From: JAVBNN01 sp031551525
Lineage (GTDB): Bacteria > Bacillota > Negativicutes > Acidaminococcales > JAISLQ01
Assembly (NCBI GenBank): GCA_031551525.1
Contig: JAVBNN010000010.1
Coordinates: 1 to 46,875, forward strand
Direction: 5' to 3'
DNA: 46,875 nucleotides
Shown: piece after piece, positions 25,382-33,531 of the stretch
Layout of the letters: every line of letters starts with the position of its first letter
How positions within the stretch are numbered: position 1 is the stretch's first letter
The notes under the pieces: generated by a model
What the model was told of the DNA's origin: nothing
What the model saw: only the letters and a program-made list of their open reading frames with translations
Databases searched by the model: none
Translations under genes and position numbers: made by a program

Positions 25382-26584
25382 TTATTTACTGGCGCATTTT
25401 TGCAGATTATATGAGTTGAGGAAGCGGTCTATACGCTTTAGCGCCTCTTTGAGATGCTCAGTGGATGTTGCATAAGAGCAACGGATAAAGCCTTCGCCGC
25501 ACTTGCCAAAGGCCGGGCCGGGGATAGCGGCGACCTCTTCTGCTTCCAGCAATTGCTCGGAAAACTCTACGCTGCCGAGGCCGGTACCGCTGATATCAGG
25601 AAAAATGTAAAAAGCCCCCTCCGGTTCAAAAACCGGCAAACCAATCTTTTTAAAACCATTTATCATAAGCTGGCGGCGGCTATTATAGGTTTCCATCATA
25701 AAATCACAGTCTTTTTGAGCACTGGATAGAGCCTCGAGAGCTGCGTGCTGGGCTGGGGTAGGCGCACACAGCATGGTGTACTGGTGTATGGAAAGCATAG
25801 CGGCAATGAATTCGGCGGGCGCCAGGGCAAAACCTATACGAAAGCCGGTCATGGCGTAGGCTTTTGAAAAACCGCCCAGCAATACAGTACGCTCTTGCAT
25901 ACCCGGCAGGGATGCGAAAGAGGTATGCTTGCCAGTATAAGTAAGATCGGCATATAGTTCATCTGATACAACTACCAAATTATGCTTTTCGGCAAACAGG
26001 GCTATGGTCAGCAAGTGTTCATGTTTCATGGTGGCGCCAGTAGGGTTGGTGGGATAGCCGATTATTATGGCCTTGGTTTTTGCGGTTATGGCAGCCTCCA
26101 GTTCCTCCAGCTGCGGGACAAATCCTTTTTCCGCGCTGGTAGCGACCGGCACAGGAGTACCTCCCGCCATTATTACACAGGCTTTATTAGCCACATAGCA
26201 AGGTTCGGGTACCAGTACCTCGTCGCCAGGGGAGAGCAAGGCGCGCATAGCCAAATCGAGGGCTTCACTGACGCCTACCGTAACGATAGCTTCTTTATCC
26301 GGCGAGTAGGATACCCCGTATTTTTTTTCAAAATCACGGGTTATAGCCTTGCGCAACTCTAGCAGTCCGTAACTGGAAGTATAAGAAGTATGGCCCTCTT
26401 CTATACTTTGTATGCACCGCTTTCTTACTGAAAGCGGCGGGGTAAAGTCAGGTTCGCCGATACTCATGGAAATAACATTTTTATTTGTGGCGATTATATC
26501 AAGGAAACGGCCCAAGCCGGAATCAGGCAACATGCCTACATATGGAGAAACGGTTTTCGACCAGTCGATTCTTTGTTTACTCAT
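25382..26584 (-). CDS. PLP-dependent class I/II aminotransferase (alanine-related)
   Basis: This is a fold-type I aminotransferase of 400 residues. Visible features are GEPDFTPP and the substrate arginine region, YPTNPTGA, VVSDELYADL with the PLP aspartate and tyrosine, and GGFSKAYAMTGFRIG with the Schiff-base lysine. It resembles the PatA/AlaT/AspC group, whose substrates overlap. The upstream T-box reads an alanine codon, which points to synthesis of alanine from pyruvate; this is inferred from the leader, not from the active site. GAGGTG precedes the ATG at 26584. Confidence 0.92.
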   Translation of the reverse strand: MSKQRIDWSKTVSPYVGMLPDSGLGRFLDIIATNKNVISMSIGEPDFTPPLSVRKRCIQSIEEGHTSYTSSYGLLELRKAITRDFEKKYGVSYSPDKEAIVTVGVSEALDLAMRALLSPGDEVLVPEPCYVANKACVIMAGGTPVPVATSAEKGFVPQLEELEAAITAKTKAIIIGYPTNPTGATMKHEHLLTIALFAEKHNLVVVSDELYADLTYTGKHTSFASLPGMQERTVLLGGFSKAYAMTGFRIGFALAPAEFIAAMLSIHQYTMLCAPTPAQHAALEALSSAQKDCDFMMETYNSRRQLMINGFKKIGLPVFEPEGAFYIFPDISGTGLGSVEFSEQLLEAEEVAAIPGPAFGKCGEGFIRCSYATSTEHLKEALKRIDRFLNSYNLQKCASK

Positions 26585-26625
26585 TTTGACACCTCATAAA
26601 AATTATTTGTTGTAGTTTTTGCAAT

Positions 26626-26652
26626 AAAAAAACCGCCCTGAAATCAGGACGG
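26626..26652 (-). terminator. T-box terminator before aminotransferase
   Basis: On the minus strand CCGTCCTGA pairs with TCAGGGCGG (nine pairs, one wobble; 26652-26633), followed by seven T (26632-26626). It overlaps the antiterminator region downstream of the T-box sequence. Confidence 0.9.
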
Positions 26653-26845
26653 AATATTCCGCGGTACCACCTGTGTTTTGCCGCAAAGCGGCAACACTCG
26701 ACACCTGTAACGCTGGCGGCGGTATACTCATCATATACTGCTCTGGAGAGGCTTTCGCCGTTAGTCTTTACCGGTTTGCACCAACTCCGGCTCTCTTAAA
26801 AAACATAGCGGTTACTTATTTCCATCATTGCAATCATATTTTATT
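26626..26845 (-). promoter_or_regulatory. T-box riboswitch, alanine specifier
   Basis: On the minus strand the leader shows the T-box landmarks in order: the S-turn AAGTAA, AGAGAGCCGG with TTGGTG and AAACCGG of the stem I top, and the GAA-A-GCC-T specifier loop. Later come GGTGGTACCGCGG (26672-26659), the tRNA 3'-end binding bulge, and the terminator. The specifier GCC is at plus-strand 26750-26752 and reads alanine. The same alignment rule gives ATC in the ileS leader, which supports the reading. UGGU in the bulge fits tRNA-Ala with discriminator A. Confidence 0.93.
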
Positions 26846-26851
26846 ATTGCA

Positions 26852-26880
26852 ACAATATCATGAAATTAAAGCTTTGGCAA
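26852..26880 (-). promoter_or_regulatory. Possible promoter of the alanine T-box transcript
   Basis: Minus-strand TTGCCA (26880-26875) and TATTGT (26857-26852), 17 bases apart, lie just upstream of the T-box stem I. Confidence 0.45.
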
Positions 26881-26919
26881 GTATTTATTTGTATACACAG
26901 ATAGAAAGGTGCAAAAATT

Positions 26920-27465
26920 ATGAAATTAGCCGTTTTGGGAGATTCCCTGACCTACGGTTTTCCATTTGGCCCCGGAGTATCCTGGCTTTCGGTATTAGGA
27001 GAAAAATTATCGATAGATACTATCAATTGCGGGGTTTGCGGTGAAACATCATCCGATATGCTTGTTAGGGCAATAAGTGTATTGCGGCTGGAAAACCTAA
27101 CGCACCTTATCATTTTTGGCGGCGCAAATGATATAATACTGGACAATAGGCCAGTGGAGTTTATTGTAAAAGACATTCTGGCTATCCAAAAAGCGTCGTT
27201 GTCTTGTGGCGCAAAAACCGGATGCATATTGCCGCTGGTGCCGATGGCCAAAATGTATAGTGAAGATTTTCTGGCATTGAGAGAAGCGCTGGCTGTGCGC
27301 TCCATCGAAAAAGTGAAACTTATAGACATGCAGCCCGCTTTATTGCCAGAGGACAATGGGGTAAACTATTTTCAAGACGAAGTTCATTTAAGTGTATCCG
27401 GCAACAGGGTTTTAGGCGGATATGCGGCCCGGGAACTGGCGGACTGGCTGCAAGAGGGGAGATAA
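26920..27465 (+). CDS. SGNH/GDSL-family hydrolase
   Basis: This is a 181-residue esterase/lipase-fold protein. The family blocks are visible: GDSLTYG at the N-terminus with the nucleophilic serine, a glycine in NCGVCGET, GGANDI with the oxyanion asparagine, and DEVHLS carrying the catalytic aspartate and histidine. No signal peptide is seen, so it is probably cytosolic, a thioesterase or acyl-esterase of unknown substrate. AAAGGTG precedes the ATG at 26920. It runs divergently from the T-box leader and ends one base before a membrane metallophosphoesterase gene, so the two are likely cotranscribed. Confidence 0.88.
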   Translation: MKLAVLGDSLTYGFPFGPGVSWLSVLGEKLSIDTINCGVCGETSSDMLVRAISVLRLENLTHLIIFGGANDIILDNRPVEFIVKDILAIQKASLSCGAKTGCILPLVPMAKMYSEDFLALREALAVRSIEKVKLIDMQPALLPEDNGVNYFQDEVHLSVSGNRVLGGYAARELADWLQEGR

Positions 27466-27466
27466 G

Positions 27467-28585
27467 ATGCCTTTATTTGTGCTGTTTTTTTCTACGGTGT
27501 TTGGCACAATGAATATATATGTGGCATACCGGCTGTACCATACATTTGGCGCTTCTTTGCCCAGCCCCTGGGCGCTGTTCAGCGTGTGGCTTTTTCTGGA
27601 TGTGGCAGGTATGCTGTTTCGTACAGACGGCACTATCATACCCAATGCCTTTACCGATTATTTGTATTTAGCCGGGGCGTACTGGATGGCCATAATTTAC
27701 TATGCTTTTTTGCTTACACTGTTGTGCGATACAGTAAATTTTCTGCAGAAAAAATTGGGTTTGGCTATTTTTCAACAGCCCGCCAAAATAACGGCTTATT
27801 GCATAATGCTTTTTTGCGTAGCCAGTATTGGCTATGGCGCATATAATGCTGGTATACCGCGGCCGACATATTACAATCTCGCAATAGACAAAGCGGCCAA
27901 AACCGCGAAAATGCGTATAGTTTTATTGTCCGACATACATTTTGGCAAGATAGTCGACAAGGCTATGGCGGAAAAATTTGTGGCGGAAATCAACAGGCAA
28001 CAACCCGATATCGTCATTTTCGCCGGTGACATCATAGATAATGAACTACAGCCCGTGAAACGTAAATCGCCGATGGGCAGCTTCAAAAATATTAAAAGCA
28101 AATACGGCGTTTACGGAATAATGGGCAATCATGATTATTTCAACAGAAACGCACCTGAAGTGATAAGTTATTTCGAAGACCAGGGGATAAATATGCTGGT
28201 CGATCAGGCGGTGGAACTTCCCAACGGCGTAGTGTTATATGGACGCGATGATTACAGCCAGACCGCCGGCAAAAAAGACCTGGCGGAAAACCTGGCTGCT
28301 TATCACGGGAAACCTATATTGGTGGCAGACCACCAGCCCCGTAGGATAAAAGAAACCGCGGCGGCCGGGGCAGATGTTTTGATGTCGGGTCATACACATA
28401 AGGGGCAGTTTATTCCCAATAACTTTATAACCAGGTATATATATGACCTTGATTACGGCTACAAACAATTTGGCAATTTACACATGATAGTTACGAGCGG
28501 TATAGGTAGCTGGGGGCCGCCGGTGCGGATAGGAAGCGATGCAGAGGTTGTGGTCATGACTTTGTCTTTTGCCGCTGTACAGTGA
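27467..28585 (+). CDS. Membrane-anchored calcineurin-like metallophosphoesterase
   Basis: The 372-residue product has about four N-terminal membrane helices (roughly 2-24, 32-50, 62-86, 102-121) and a C-terminal metallophosphoesterase domain. Metal motifs are LSDIHFGK (DxH), FAGDIID (GD), GIMGNHDYF (GNHD), a central VADHQP and the SGHTHKGQF (GHxH) end. The architecture resembles YkoQ/YaeI-type enzymes, which act on phosphoesters near the membrane; the substrate is unknown. ATG 27467 follows GAGGGGAG; the frame is open back to 27422 within the SGNH gene. Its last 32 bases overlap the convergent tautomerase gene. Confidence 0.9.
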   Translation: MPLFVLFFSTVFGTMNIYVAYRLYHTFGASLPSPWALFSVWLFLDVAGMLFRTDGTIIPNAFTDYLYLAGAYWMAIIYYAFLLTLLCDTVNFLQKKLGLAIFQQPAKITAYCIMLFCVASIGYGAYNAGIPRPTYYNLAIDKAAKTAKMRIVLLSDIHFGKIVDKAMAEKFVAEINRQQPDIVIFAGDIIDNELQPVKRKSPMGSFKNIKSKYGVYGIMGNHDYFNRNAPEVISYFEDQGINMLVDQAVELPNGVVLYGRDDYSQTAGKKDLAENLAAYHGKPILVADHQPRRIKETAAAGADVLMSGHTHKGQFIPNNFITRYIYDLDYGYKQFGNLHMIVTSGIGSWGPPVRIGSDAEVVVMTLSFAAVQ

Positions 28586-28766
28586 TGCTTTCACCGCCGA
28601 TTCCCCAGTTGTCGGTAGATACTTCTTCTATGACGACAACAGTGGCGGCGGGGTTTTTACCCAAAACATCCACCAAAAGTTGAGTCGCGCCTTTGATGAG
28701 GGCGGCTTTTTGTTCGGTAGTGGGCGCACTGCTGCCACCGGTTACTTTGATATTTACATAAGGCAT
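28554..28766 (-). CDS. 4-oxalocrotonate tautomerase family enzyme
   Basis: This small tautomerase of about 70 residues would start at MPYVNIKV, leaving the catalytic N-terminal proline after removal of methionine. That requires the ATG at 28766; the in-frame ATG at 28775 would hide the proline and lies too close to the AGGGGA ribosome site. The rest (EQKAALIKGATQLL, VLGK, VVIEEVSTDNWGIGGE) is typical of the family, which acts on keto-enol substrates or has promiscuous activity. The physiological substrate is unknown. It overlaps the 3' end of the metallophosphoesterase gene tail to tail by 32 bases. Confidence 0.9.
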   Translation of the reverse strand: MPYVNIKVTGGSSAPTTEQKAALIKGATQLLVDVLGKNPAATVVVIEEVSTDNWGIGGESITVQRQKTKS

Positions 28767-28801
28767 ATTTATCATCCCCTGCTGTATTATTTATTATTTA
28801 A

Positions 28802-28830
28802 AGGATAGGCGATCAAAGAGGCCTTGTCAA
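28802..28830 (-). promoter_or_regulatory. Promoter of the tautomerase gene
   Basis: Minus-strand consensus TTGACA (28830-28825) and TATCCT (28807-28802), 17 bases apart, about 36 bases before the tautomerase ATG. Confidence 0.6.
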
Positions 28831-28861
28831 GCTGCCAGGGGTATGTTTATGCTTATTTTTC

Positions 28862-28891
28862 TTTACCTTTGCTTTTAAAAAATGTTATTAT
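28862..28891 (+). promoter_or_regulatory. Possible promoter of the radical SAM gene
   Basis: TTTACC (28862-28867) and TATTAT (28886-28891), 18 bases apart, just before the AAGGAG of the next gene. It is a moderate match in an AT-rich gap. Confidence 0.35.
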
Positions 28892-28921
28892 AAACTCAAA
28901 GATTTTAAAGGAGTCAATGTT

Positions 28922-30598
28922 TTGCCGTCCTCCAAAAACAACCGAGTAAAAAAATGCGTTTTAGCAAATGAAAGGGGAGCACAGGTATTTGCGCCTGGCT
29001 CACGCCGTTCTTTTGCGCTTTTATATCCAAACAACTATCATATTGGTATGTCCAATCTTGGCCTGCACATACTTTACCGTGAAATAAACGCGCGTGGGGA
29101 CACCTCATGTGAGCGTTTTTTTCTGCCAGAAACAGGAGAAAAACTGTTGAGCCGGGAAACCAAACGACCGCTTGGCACGTTTTCTGTTATCGGCGTTATG
29201 ATGTCGTTTGAGCTCGATTATTTTAACTTCTTAACAATGCTTGAGGCGGGCAGAGTGCCATTATATAGCGAGAAGCGCAGTGAACGCGACCCGCTGGTTA
29301 TTATTGGCGGCCCATGCGCGACGTTCAACCCGGAACCCTTATCGTTGTTTGCGGATGCATTTGTTATTGGCGAAGGTGAAGAAACGATAAATGATATACT
29401 GGATGCCATAAAAGACGATGCTTCACTCCGCCGGGAAAAGCTGGCGCGATTGGGCACAATACCAGGAGTATATGTTCCTTCCTTGTACCAGGCGGAATAT
29501 AGCGCCGACGGCAAACAGACGGCGCTTTTATCTTTAGGCGGACCGTCGGCCATAAAACGGCGCTGGGTGCAAGATATAGACAAATATGCCGGTCATTACG
29601 AAATAATCAGCAACGCTACTGAATTTGGCAATATGTTTGCGGTGGAAGTAGCGCGTGGCTGTGGCAGGCATTGCCGTTTTTGCATGGCTGGTTACTGTTT
29701 TCGCCAACCGCGGCCACGCAGCCTGGAAAAAATCTGGCAAGCCATAGAACAGCGTCCGGCGGAAGCTGACCGGGTAGGGTTGTTGGGGGCCGCAGTGTCC
29801 GACTATCCTCAAATAAAAGAATTGGTGGCCCGGTTGATAGCTTTTGGGATAGCTTTTTCTGTTTCATCCATCCGGGCGGACATGCTTGACGTCGAACTGG
29901 CTCACGCATTGGCCCAAAGCGGACAAAAAACACTGACCATAGCGCCGGAAGCGGGCAGCGAAAGGTTGTGCCGGATAATAAATAAAGGCGTTACAGAAGA
30001 GGATATTCTGCGCTGCGTGCGCTTGGCTGCCGAAGCAGGCATGTCACAAATAAAGCTATATTTTATGATAGGTTTGCCGGGCGAAACCCAAGATGATATC
30101 GAAGAACTAGCCGCGCTGGTTTTTAAGGTGCGAAAAGAGATGGACGCAGTCGGCAACAAGGGCAAACTTTCTTTGAGCGTCAACCCATTCATCCCGAAGC
30201 CTTGCACGCCTTTCCAGTGGGAAAATATGCTGGAAGAAAAAGAACTGAAAATTCGCCTCTCCTATTTACAGGAAGCCTTTAAAAAGCACCGCAACATAGA
30301 TATTTTTGCTGAATCGCTGCGTTCTTCTCGTGTACAGGCGGCTTTGGCCCGGGGGGGGCGCAGCATGGGCAAAGAGCTTTTAGCCGCGCATCATGAGGGC
30401 GGCATGAAGACATTTGCCGCCACGCTGCGTAAAACTGCGCTCGATAGTTACCAGCCGGGGGATTATTTGCCCTGGCAGCATTTAGATATGGGTTTTTCAC
30501 TACAATATCTGTTGGATGAACGTGAAAAAGCACTGCTTGGACTGCCTGCTGCTGTATGCGTTGACGGCTGCCGACGGTGCGGTGTGTGCGAGGATTAA
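28922..30598 (+). CDS. B12-binding domain/radical SAM protein (TIGR03960-like)
   Basis: The 558-residue protein has an N-terminal cobalamin-binding-like region (about 25-185, with NLGLHILYREINARGD), then a radical SAM core. The 4Fe-4S motif CGRHCRFC is near residue 245, with GLPGETQDDIEELA and IAPEAGSERL typical of Elp3/MiaB-type folds. A cysteine-rich tail ends CRRCGVC. It resembles the TIGR03960 family, for which no reaction is established to my knowledge. TTG 28922 has AAGGAG eight bases upstream; the nearby ATG at 28917 is out of frame. The next gene starts one base after the stop. Confidence 0.88.
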   Translation: MPSSKNNRVKKCVLANERGAQVFAPGSRRSFALLYPNNYHIGMSNLGLHILYREINARGDTSCERFFLPETGEKLLSRETKRPLGTFSVIGVMMSFELDYFNFLTMLEAGRVPLYSEKRSERDPLVIIGGPCATFNPEPLSLFADAFVIGEGEETINDILDAIKDDASLRREKLARLGTIPGVYVPSLYQAEYSADGKQTALLSLGGPSAIKRRWVQDIDKYAGHYEIISNATEFGNMFAVEVARGCGRHCRFCMAGYCFRQPRPRSLEKIWQAIEQRPAEADRVGLLGAAVSDYPQIKELVARLIAFGIAFSVSSIRADMLDVELAHALAQSGQKTLTIAPEAGSERLCRIINKGVTEEDILRCVRLAAEAGMSQIKLYFMIGLPGETQDDIEELAALVFKVRKEMDAVGNKGKLSLSVNPFIPKPCTPFQWENMLEEKELKIRLSYLQEAFKKHRNIDIFAESLRSSRVQAALARGGRSMGKELLAAHHEGGMKTFAATLRKTALDSYQPGDYLPWQHLDMGFSLQYLLDEREKALLGLPAAVCVDGCRRCGVCED

Positions 30599-30599
30599 C

Positions 30600-31403
30600 A
30601 TGGACAATGCACTGGCACTGAAATATATAGATGATTTGTGGTTGGCCTGTTCGCCAAAACTATCGGACCGGGGGCTGAAACACGCCTTTACCACAAGGTT
30701 TAATGGCAAACATAACGAAAGTATGAACTTGGCTCTGCATGTAGGTAGAGACAGCGAAGCTGCTATCACAAACAGGAAAAAAGTATGTGATGCATTAAAA
30801 CTGCCTTTTGACCGATTCACTACCGCCGAGCAGGTGCATGGTGACAAAGTGTCGGTTGTCACAGAAAAAGAGGCAGGCTGCGGGCGCTATAACTATAAAG
30901 AAAGCATTGCCGCAACCGACGCGCTTATCACAACATTAAAAGATACGCCGCTCGTGCTTTTTTATGCCGACTGCACTCCGGTGGTGCTGGCCGATCCGAT
31001 AAGGCGGGTGGCGGCAGTGGTGCATGCGGGCTGGCGTGGTACAGTGGCCGCTATAACACAAAAAACAGCTATCAGGATGCAGGAAGAATTTGGCTGTCGA
31101 TCGGTAGATTGCCTGGCGGCGATTGGCCCCTCTATCGGGCCTTGCTGTTACGAAGTGGATGAAACTGTACATGAGGCTGCCGCAGGGTTGCCCGGCTATG
31201 ACAGTTTGTTTGTGGCAGTGCGTCCTGGCAACTGGCGCTTTGATCTTTGGCGGGCCAATCATGAACAACTTCTGGCTGCCGGAGTGCCGGGAAAAAATAT
31301 TGGCGGTGGAAATATGTGCACATCATGTAATAATGAAACATTTTTCTCCTACCGGGCGGAAAAAGGAAAAACGGGAAGATTTGCAGCCCTTGTCTGGTTG
31401 TAA
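30600..31403 (+). CDS. pgeF: Peptidoglycan editing factor PgeF (YfiH/YlmD, laccase-domain protein)
   Basis: This multicopper-oxidase-like cytosolic protein family removes wrongly incorporated L-Ser-containing muropeptide precursors, and is also reported to have purine nucleoside activity. The 267-residue product shows EQVHGDKV, FYADCTPVVLAD, HAGWRGTVAAI with a metal histidine, IGPSIGPCCYEV and the CTSCNNETFFSYR end. ATG 30600 lies one base after the radical SAM stop. Upstream open frame from 30516 lies inside that gene. It is the first gene of the ylm-like division cluster. Confidence 0.95.
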   Translation: MDNALALKYIDDLWLACSPKLSDRGLKHAFTTRFNGKHNESMNLALHVGRDSEAAITNRKKVCDALKLPFDRFTTAEQVHGDKVSVVTEKEAGCGRYNYKESIAATDALITTLKDTPLVLFYADCTPVVLADPIRRVAAVVHAGWRGTVAAITQKTAIRMQEEFGCRSVDCLAAIGPSIGPCCYEVDETVHEAAAGLPGYDSLFVAVRPGNWRFDLWRANHEQLLAAGVPGKNIGGGNMCTSCNNETFFSYRAEKGKTGRFAALVWL

Positions 31404-31459
31404 CTAGCAGGAAAAAATTTTTTTATCGCGAATATAAAATCGAATAGAGGTTTTTAAAT

Positions 31460-32161
31460 ATGCTTGAGGAAAATCTGTGCAATATCCAAAAAGAAATAGA
31501 TGACGCCCTGTCAAAACGCAAAGAAAGAAAAAACACTGGCGAAAAAGTACAGTTGATAGCAGTCTCCAAGACGCAGTCCCCGAAGGCGGTGCGTGCAGCA
31601 CTAGCCGCCGGTATAAAGATATTTGGTGAAAACAAAGTGCAGGAAGCGGCGGAAAAGATACCGCTCGTTAATGGTGGCGAGTGGCATTTGATAGGCCACC
31701 TGCAGACCAATAAAGTCAAAAAAGCAGTTGAGTTGTTTGAACTGATTTATTCGGTCGACAGCGGGCATCTTATGATAGAATTAAACCAGGCCGCCGCTAA
31801 AAACGGAAAGATACAGGATATACTGTGGCAGTTTAATATAGCCAAAGAAGAGAGCAAGTCCGGTTTTGATAAAGAGATATTGCCGAAATTGTTGGTTGAA
31901 CTGCCGTTATATAAAAACCTGCGTTTGCGCGGGGTAATGGTCATAGCGCCGGAGTTTGAAGATGCAGAACTGGCTCGTCCGGTCTTTGAGGAAGGTTATG
32001 GGTTGTTCAAGGCTATTTTGGCCGCCCGGCCAGAGAACGCCCTTATTGATACCCTCTCCATGGGTATGAGCGGGGATTTCAAAGTAGCCATTGAAGAAGG
32101 CGCAAACAACATACGCCTTGGTACCGCTATTTTCGGTAAACGCGATTATACAAAGCTGTGA
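31460..32161 (+). CDS. yggS: PLP homeostasis protein YggS/YlmE
   Basis: YggS-family proteins bind pyridoxal phosphate and balance its supply to amino-acid and keto-acid metabolism. The 233-residue product has the PLP lysine in AVSKTQSP, FGENKVQEA, WHLIGHLQTNKVK, and the C-terminal SMGMSGDFKVAIEEG. The ATG at 31460 follows GAGG. Its usual place before sepF is kept here. It ends 22 bases before sepF. Confidence 0.95.
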   Translation: MLEENLCNIQKEIDDALSKRKERKNTGEKVQLIAVSKTQSPKAVRAALAAGIKIFGENKVQEAAEKIPLVNGGEWHLIGHLQTNKVKKAVELFELIYSVDSGHLMIELNQAAAKNGKIQDILWQFNIAKEESKSGFDKEILPKLLVELPLYKNLRLRGVMVIAPEFEDAELARPVFEEGYGLFKAILAARPENALIDTLSMGMSGDFKVAIEEGANNIRLGTAIFGKRDYTKL

Positions 32162-32183
32162 AAGAAAGGCAGGAAAAACTGCA

Positions 32184-32714
32184 ATGAAGTTTTTGGAAAA
32201 AGTATGGGATGCACTTGGCCTTTATGAACATGTGGAAACCGTAGAAGAAGATATAGAAAACGAGCCGGCGCCAACGCCTGTGCCAGTAGCAGCCAAACCT
32301 TTCCAGCGCAGTGTGCCAAAGCCTGCAGTTGCGCCGCCTACTGCCCAAGAGCCACAGGCTCAGCCAACTTGGCTGGCCCGGAAATCGGCGCCTGCTCCGG
32401 CGAATAATCTTGTGTCTTTGCCAGTGGCGAACAAACAGATAAAAGTAGTCGTAATGGCTCCCAAGCAGTTTGACGATGCCCAGCCTATCTCCGACCACAT
32501 ACGTTCCGGCAAGCCGGTAGTGGTCAACTTCGAAGGGATAGACCCCGAAGTGATGAAGCGCATCATAGACTTCATCAGCGGTACGGTTTACGCTATCAAC
32601 GGCAATATCCAACTGGTTGGCAAAAACATGATGATCTGTGCGCCCAACAATGTTGATATAGACGCCAACAAGGATTTTTTTATCGGGAAGGACTTTAAAC
32701 CGTGGAAAGACTGA
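32184..32714 (+). CDS. sepF: Cell division protein SepF
   Basis: SepF anchors FtsZ to the membrane in many Gram-positive-type lineages. The 176-residue product has an N-terminal amphipathic helix (MKFLEKVWDALGL) for membrane binding, a proline- and alanine-rich linker (about 30-85), and the SepF core (about 90-170) with VVMAPKQFDDA, VVNFEGID and ICAPNNVDI. ATG 32184 is chosen because it gives the membrane helix at the N-terminus; upstream frame from 32091 is inside yggS. Its stop overlaps proC by 13 bases. Confidence 0.95.
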   Translation: MKFLEKVWDALGLYEHVETVEEDIENEPAPTPVPVAAKPFQRSVPKPAVAPPTAQEPQAQPTWLARKSAPAPANNLVSLPVANKQIKVVVMAPKQFDDAQPISDHIRSGKPVVVNFEGIDPEVMKRIIDFISGTVYAINGNIQLVGKNMMICAPNNVDIDANKDFFIGKDFKPWKD

Positions 32715-33529
32715 ACAAGCAGGTGGCGAAAAAGTTTGCTTTTATCGGCGGCGGCATGATGGCCGAGGCCATCATAAAAGGCGCTCTGGCCGGAAAAATT
32801 GTAAAACCGGCGGAGATAGCTGTGTTTGATGTATCACAAGAACGCTGCAAGCACCTGGCCGCTCTTTACAAGATAAATGCAGCCAATAAGGCGGACGCCG
32901 TACTAAAAAACGCTCCACTGGTATTTTTAGCGGTTAAGCCGCAAATGGTAGTCGAAGCGCTTACCCCTACGCTGATAAAAAACATAGCGAGCACAGCTAC
33001 AGTAGTCTCTATCGTGGCCGGGCTTGAGTTGGCCGGACTGGCCAAGCGTTTGCCCGGGCGTCCGTTGGTACGTGTCATGCCCAACACCCCTTTGGCTGTG
33101 GGCGAGGGGATGACCGTCATGTCCACGGGCGCAGACGTACCAGAGCCCGTTAAGCTGGAAATAAAAAACATATTTTCGTCTTGCGGGCAGGTACTGGAAT
33201 TGCCGGAACGTTTGATGGATGCCGTGACCGGTTTGTCGGGAAGCGGCCCGGGATATGCTTTTGTGATGATCGATGCTTTGGCGGATGCCGGTGTGATGGC
33301 CGGACTGCCGAGAGACGTAGCGATAAAACTGGCCGCCCAAACCCTTGTAGGTGCAGGGCGCATGGTGCTCGAAAGCGGGAAACATCCGGCCCAACTGCGT
33401 GACCAGGTGACTTCCCCCGGCGGCACGACGATAGCCGGTATCGCCGTCATGGAAAAAGTCGGCGTCAGGAGCGGTCTTATAGGAGCTGTTTTGGCGTCCA
33501 TGGAAAAATCGAAGAGTTTGAGACAGTAA
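32702..33529 (+). CDS. proC: Pyrroline-5-carboxylate reductase
   Basis: ProC reduces pyrroline-5-carboxylate to proline with NAD(P)H. The 275-residue product shows the Rossmann FIGGGMMAEAI, VFLAVKPQ, RVMPNTPLAVGEG, and the catalytic/oligomer segments TGLSGSGPGY and DQVTSPGGTT. GTG 32702 overlaps the sepF end by 13 bases with GGAAGG upstream, a coupled start. In Bacillus the slot between sepF and ylmH is taken by ylmG; proC in this slot is also known from other phyla. Confidence 0.95.
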   Translation: MERLNKQVAKKFAFIGGGMMAEAIIKGALAGKIVKPAEIAVFDVSQERCKHLAALYKINAANKADAVLKNAPLVFLAVKPQMVVEALTPTLIKNIASTATVVSIVAGLELAGLAKRLPGRPLVRVMPNTPLAVGEGMTVMSTGADVPEPVKLEIKNIFSSCGQVLELPERLMDAVTGLSGSGPGYAFVMIDALADAGVMAGLPRDVAIKLAAQTLVGAGRMVLESGKHPAQLRDQVTSPGGTTIAGIAVMEKVGVRSGLIGAVLASMEKSKSLRQ

Positions 33530-33531
33530 TT

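Noticed and set aside
28917..28919. ATG as start of the radical SAM gene
   Set aside because: It is out of frame with the coding sequence; TTG 28922 is in frame with a properly spaced AAGGAG.
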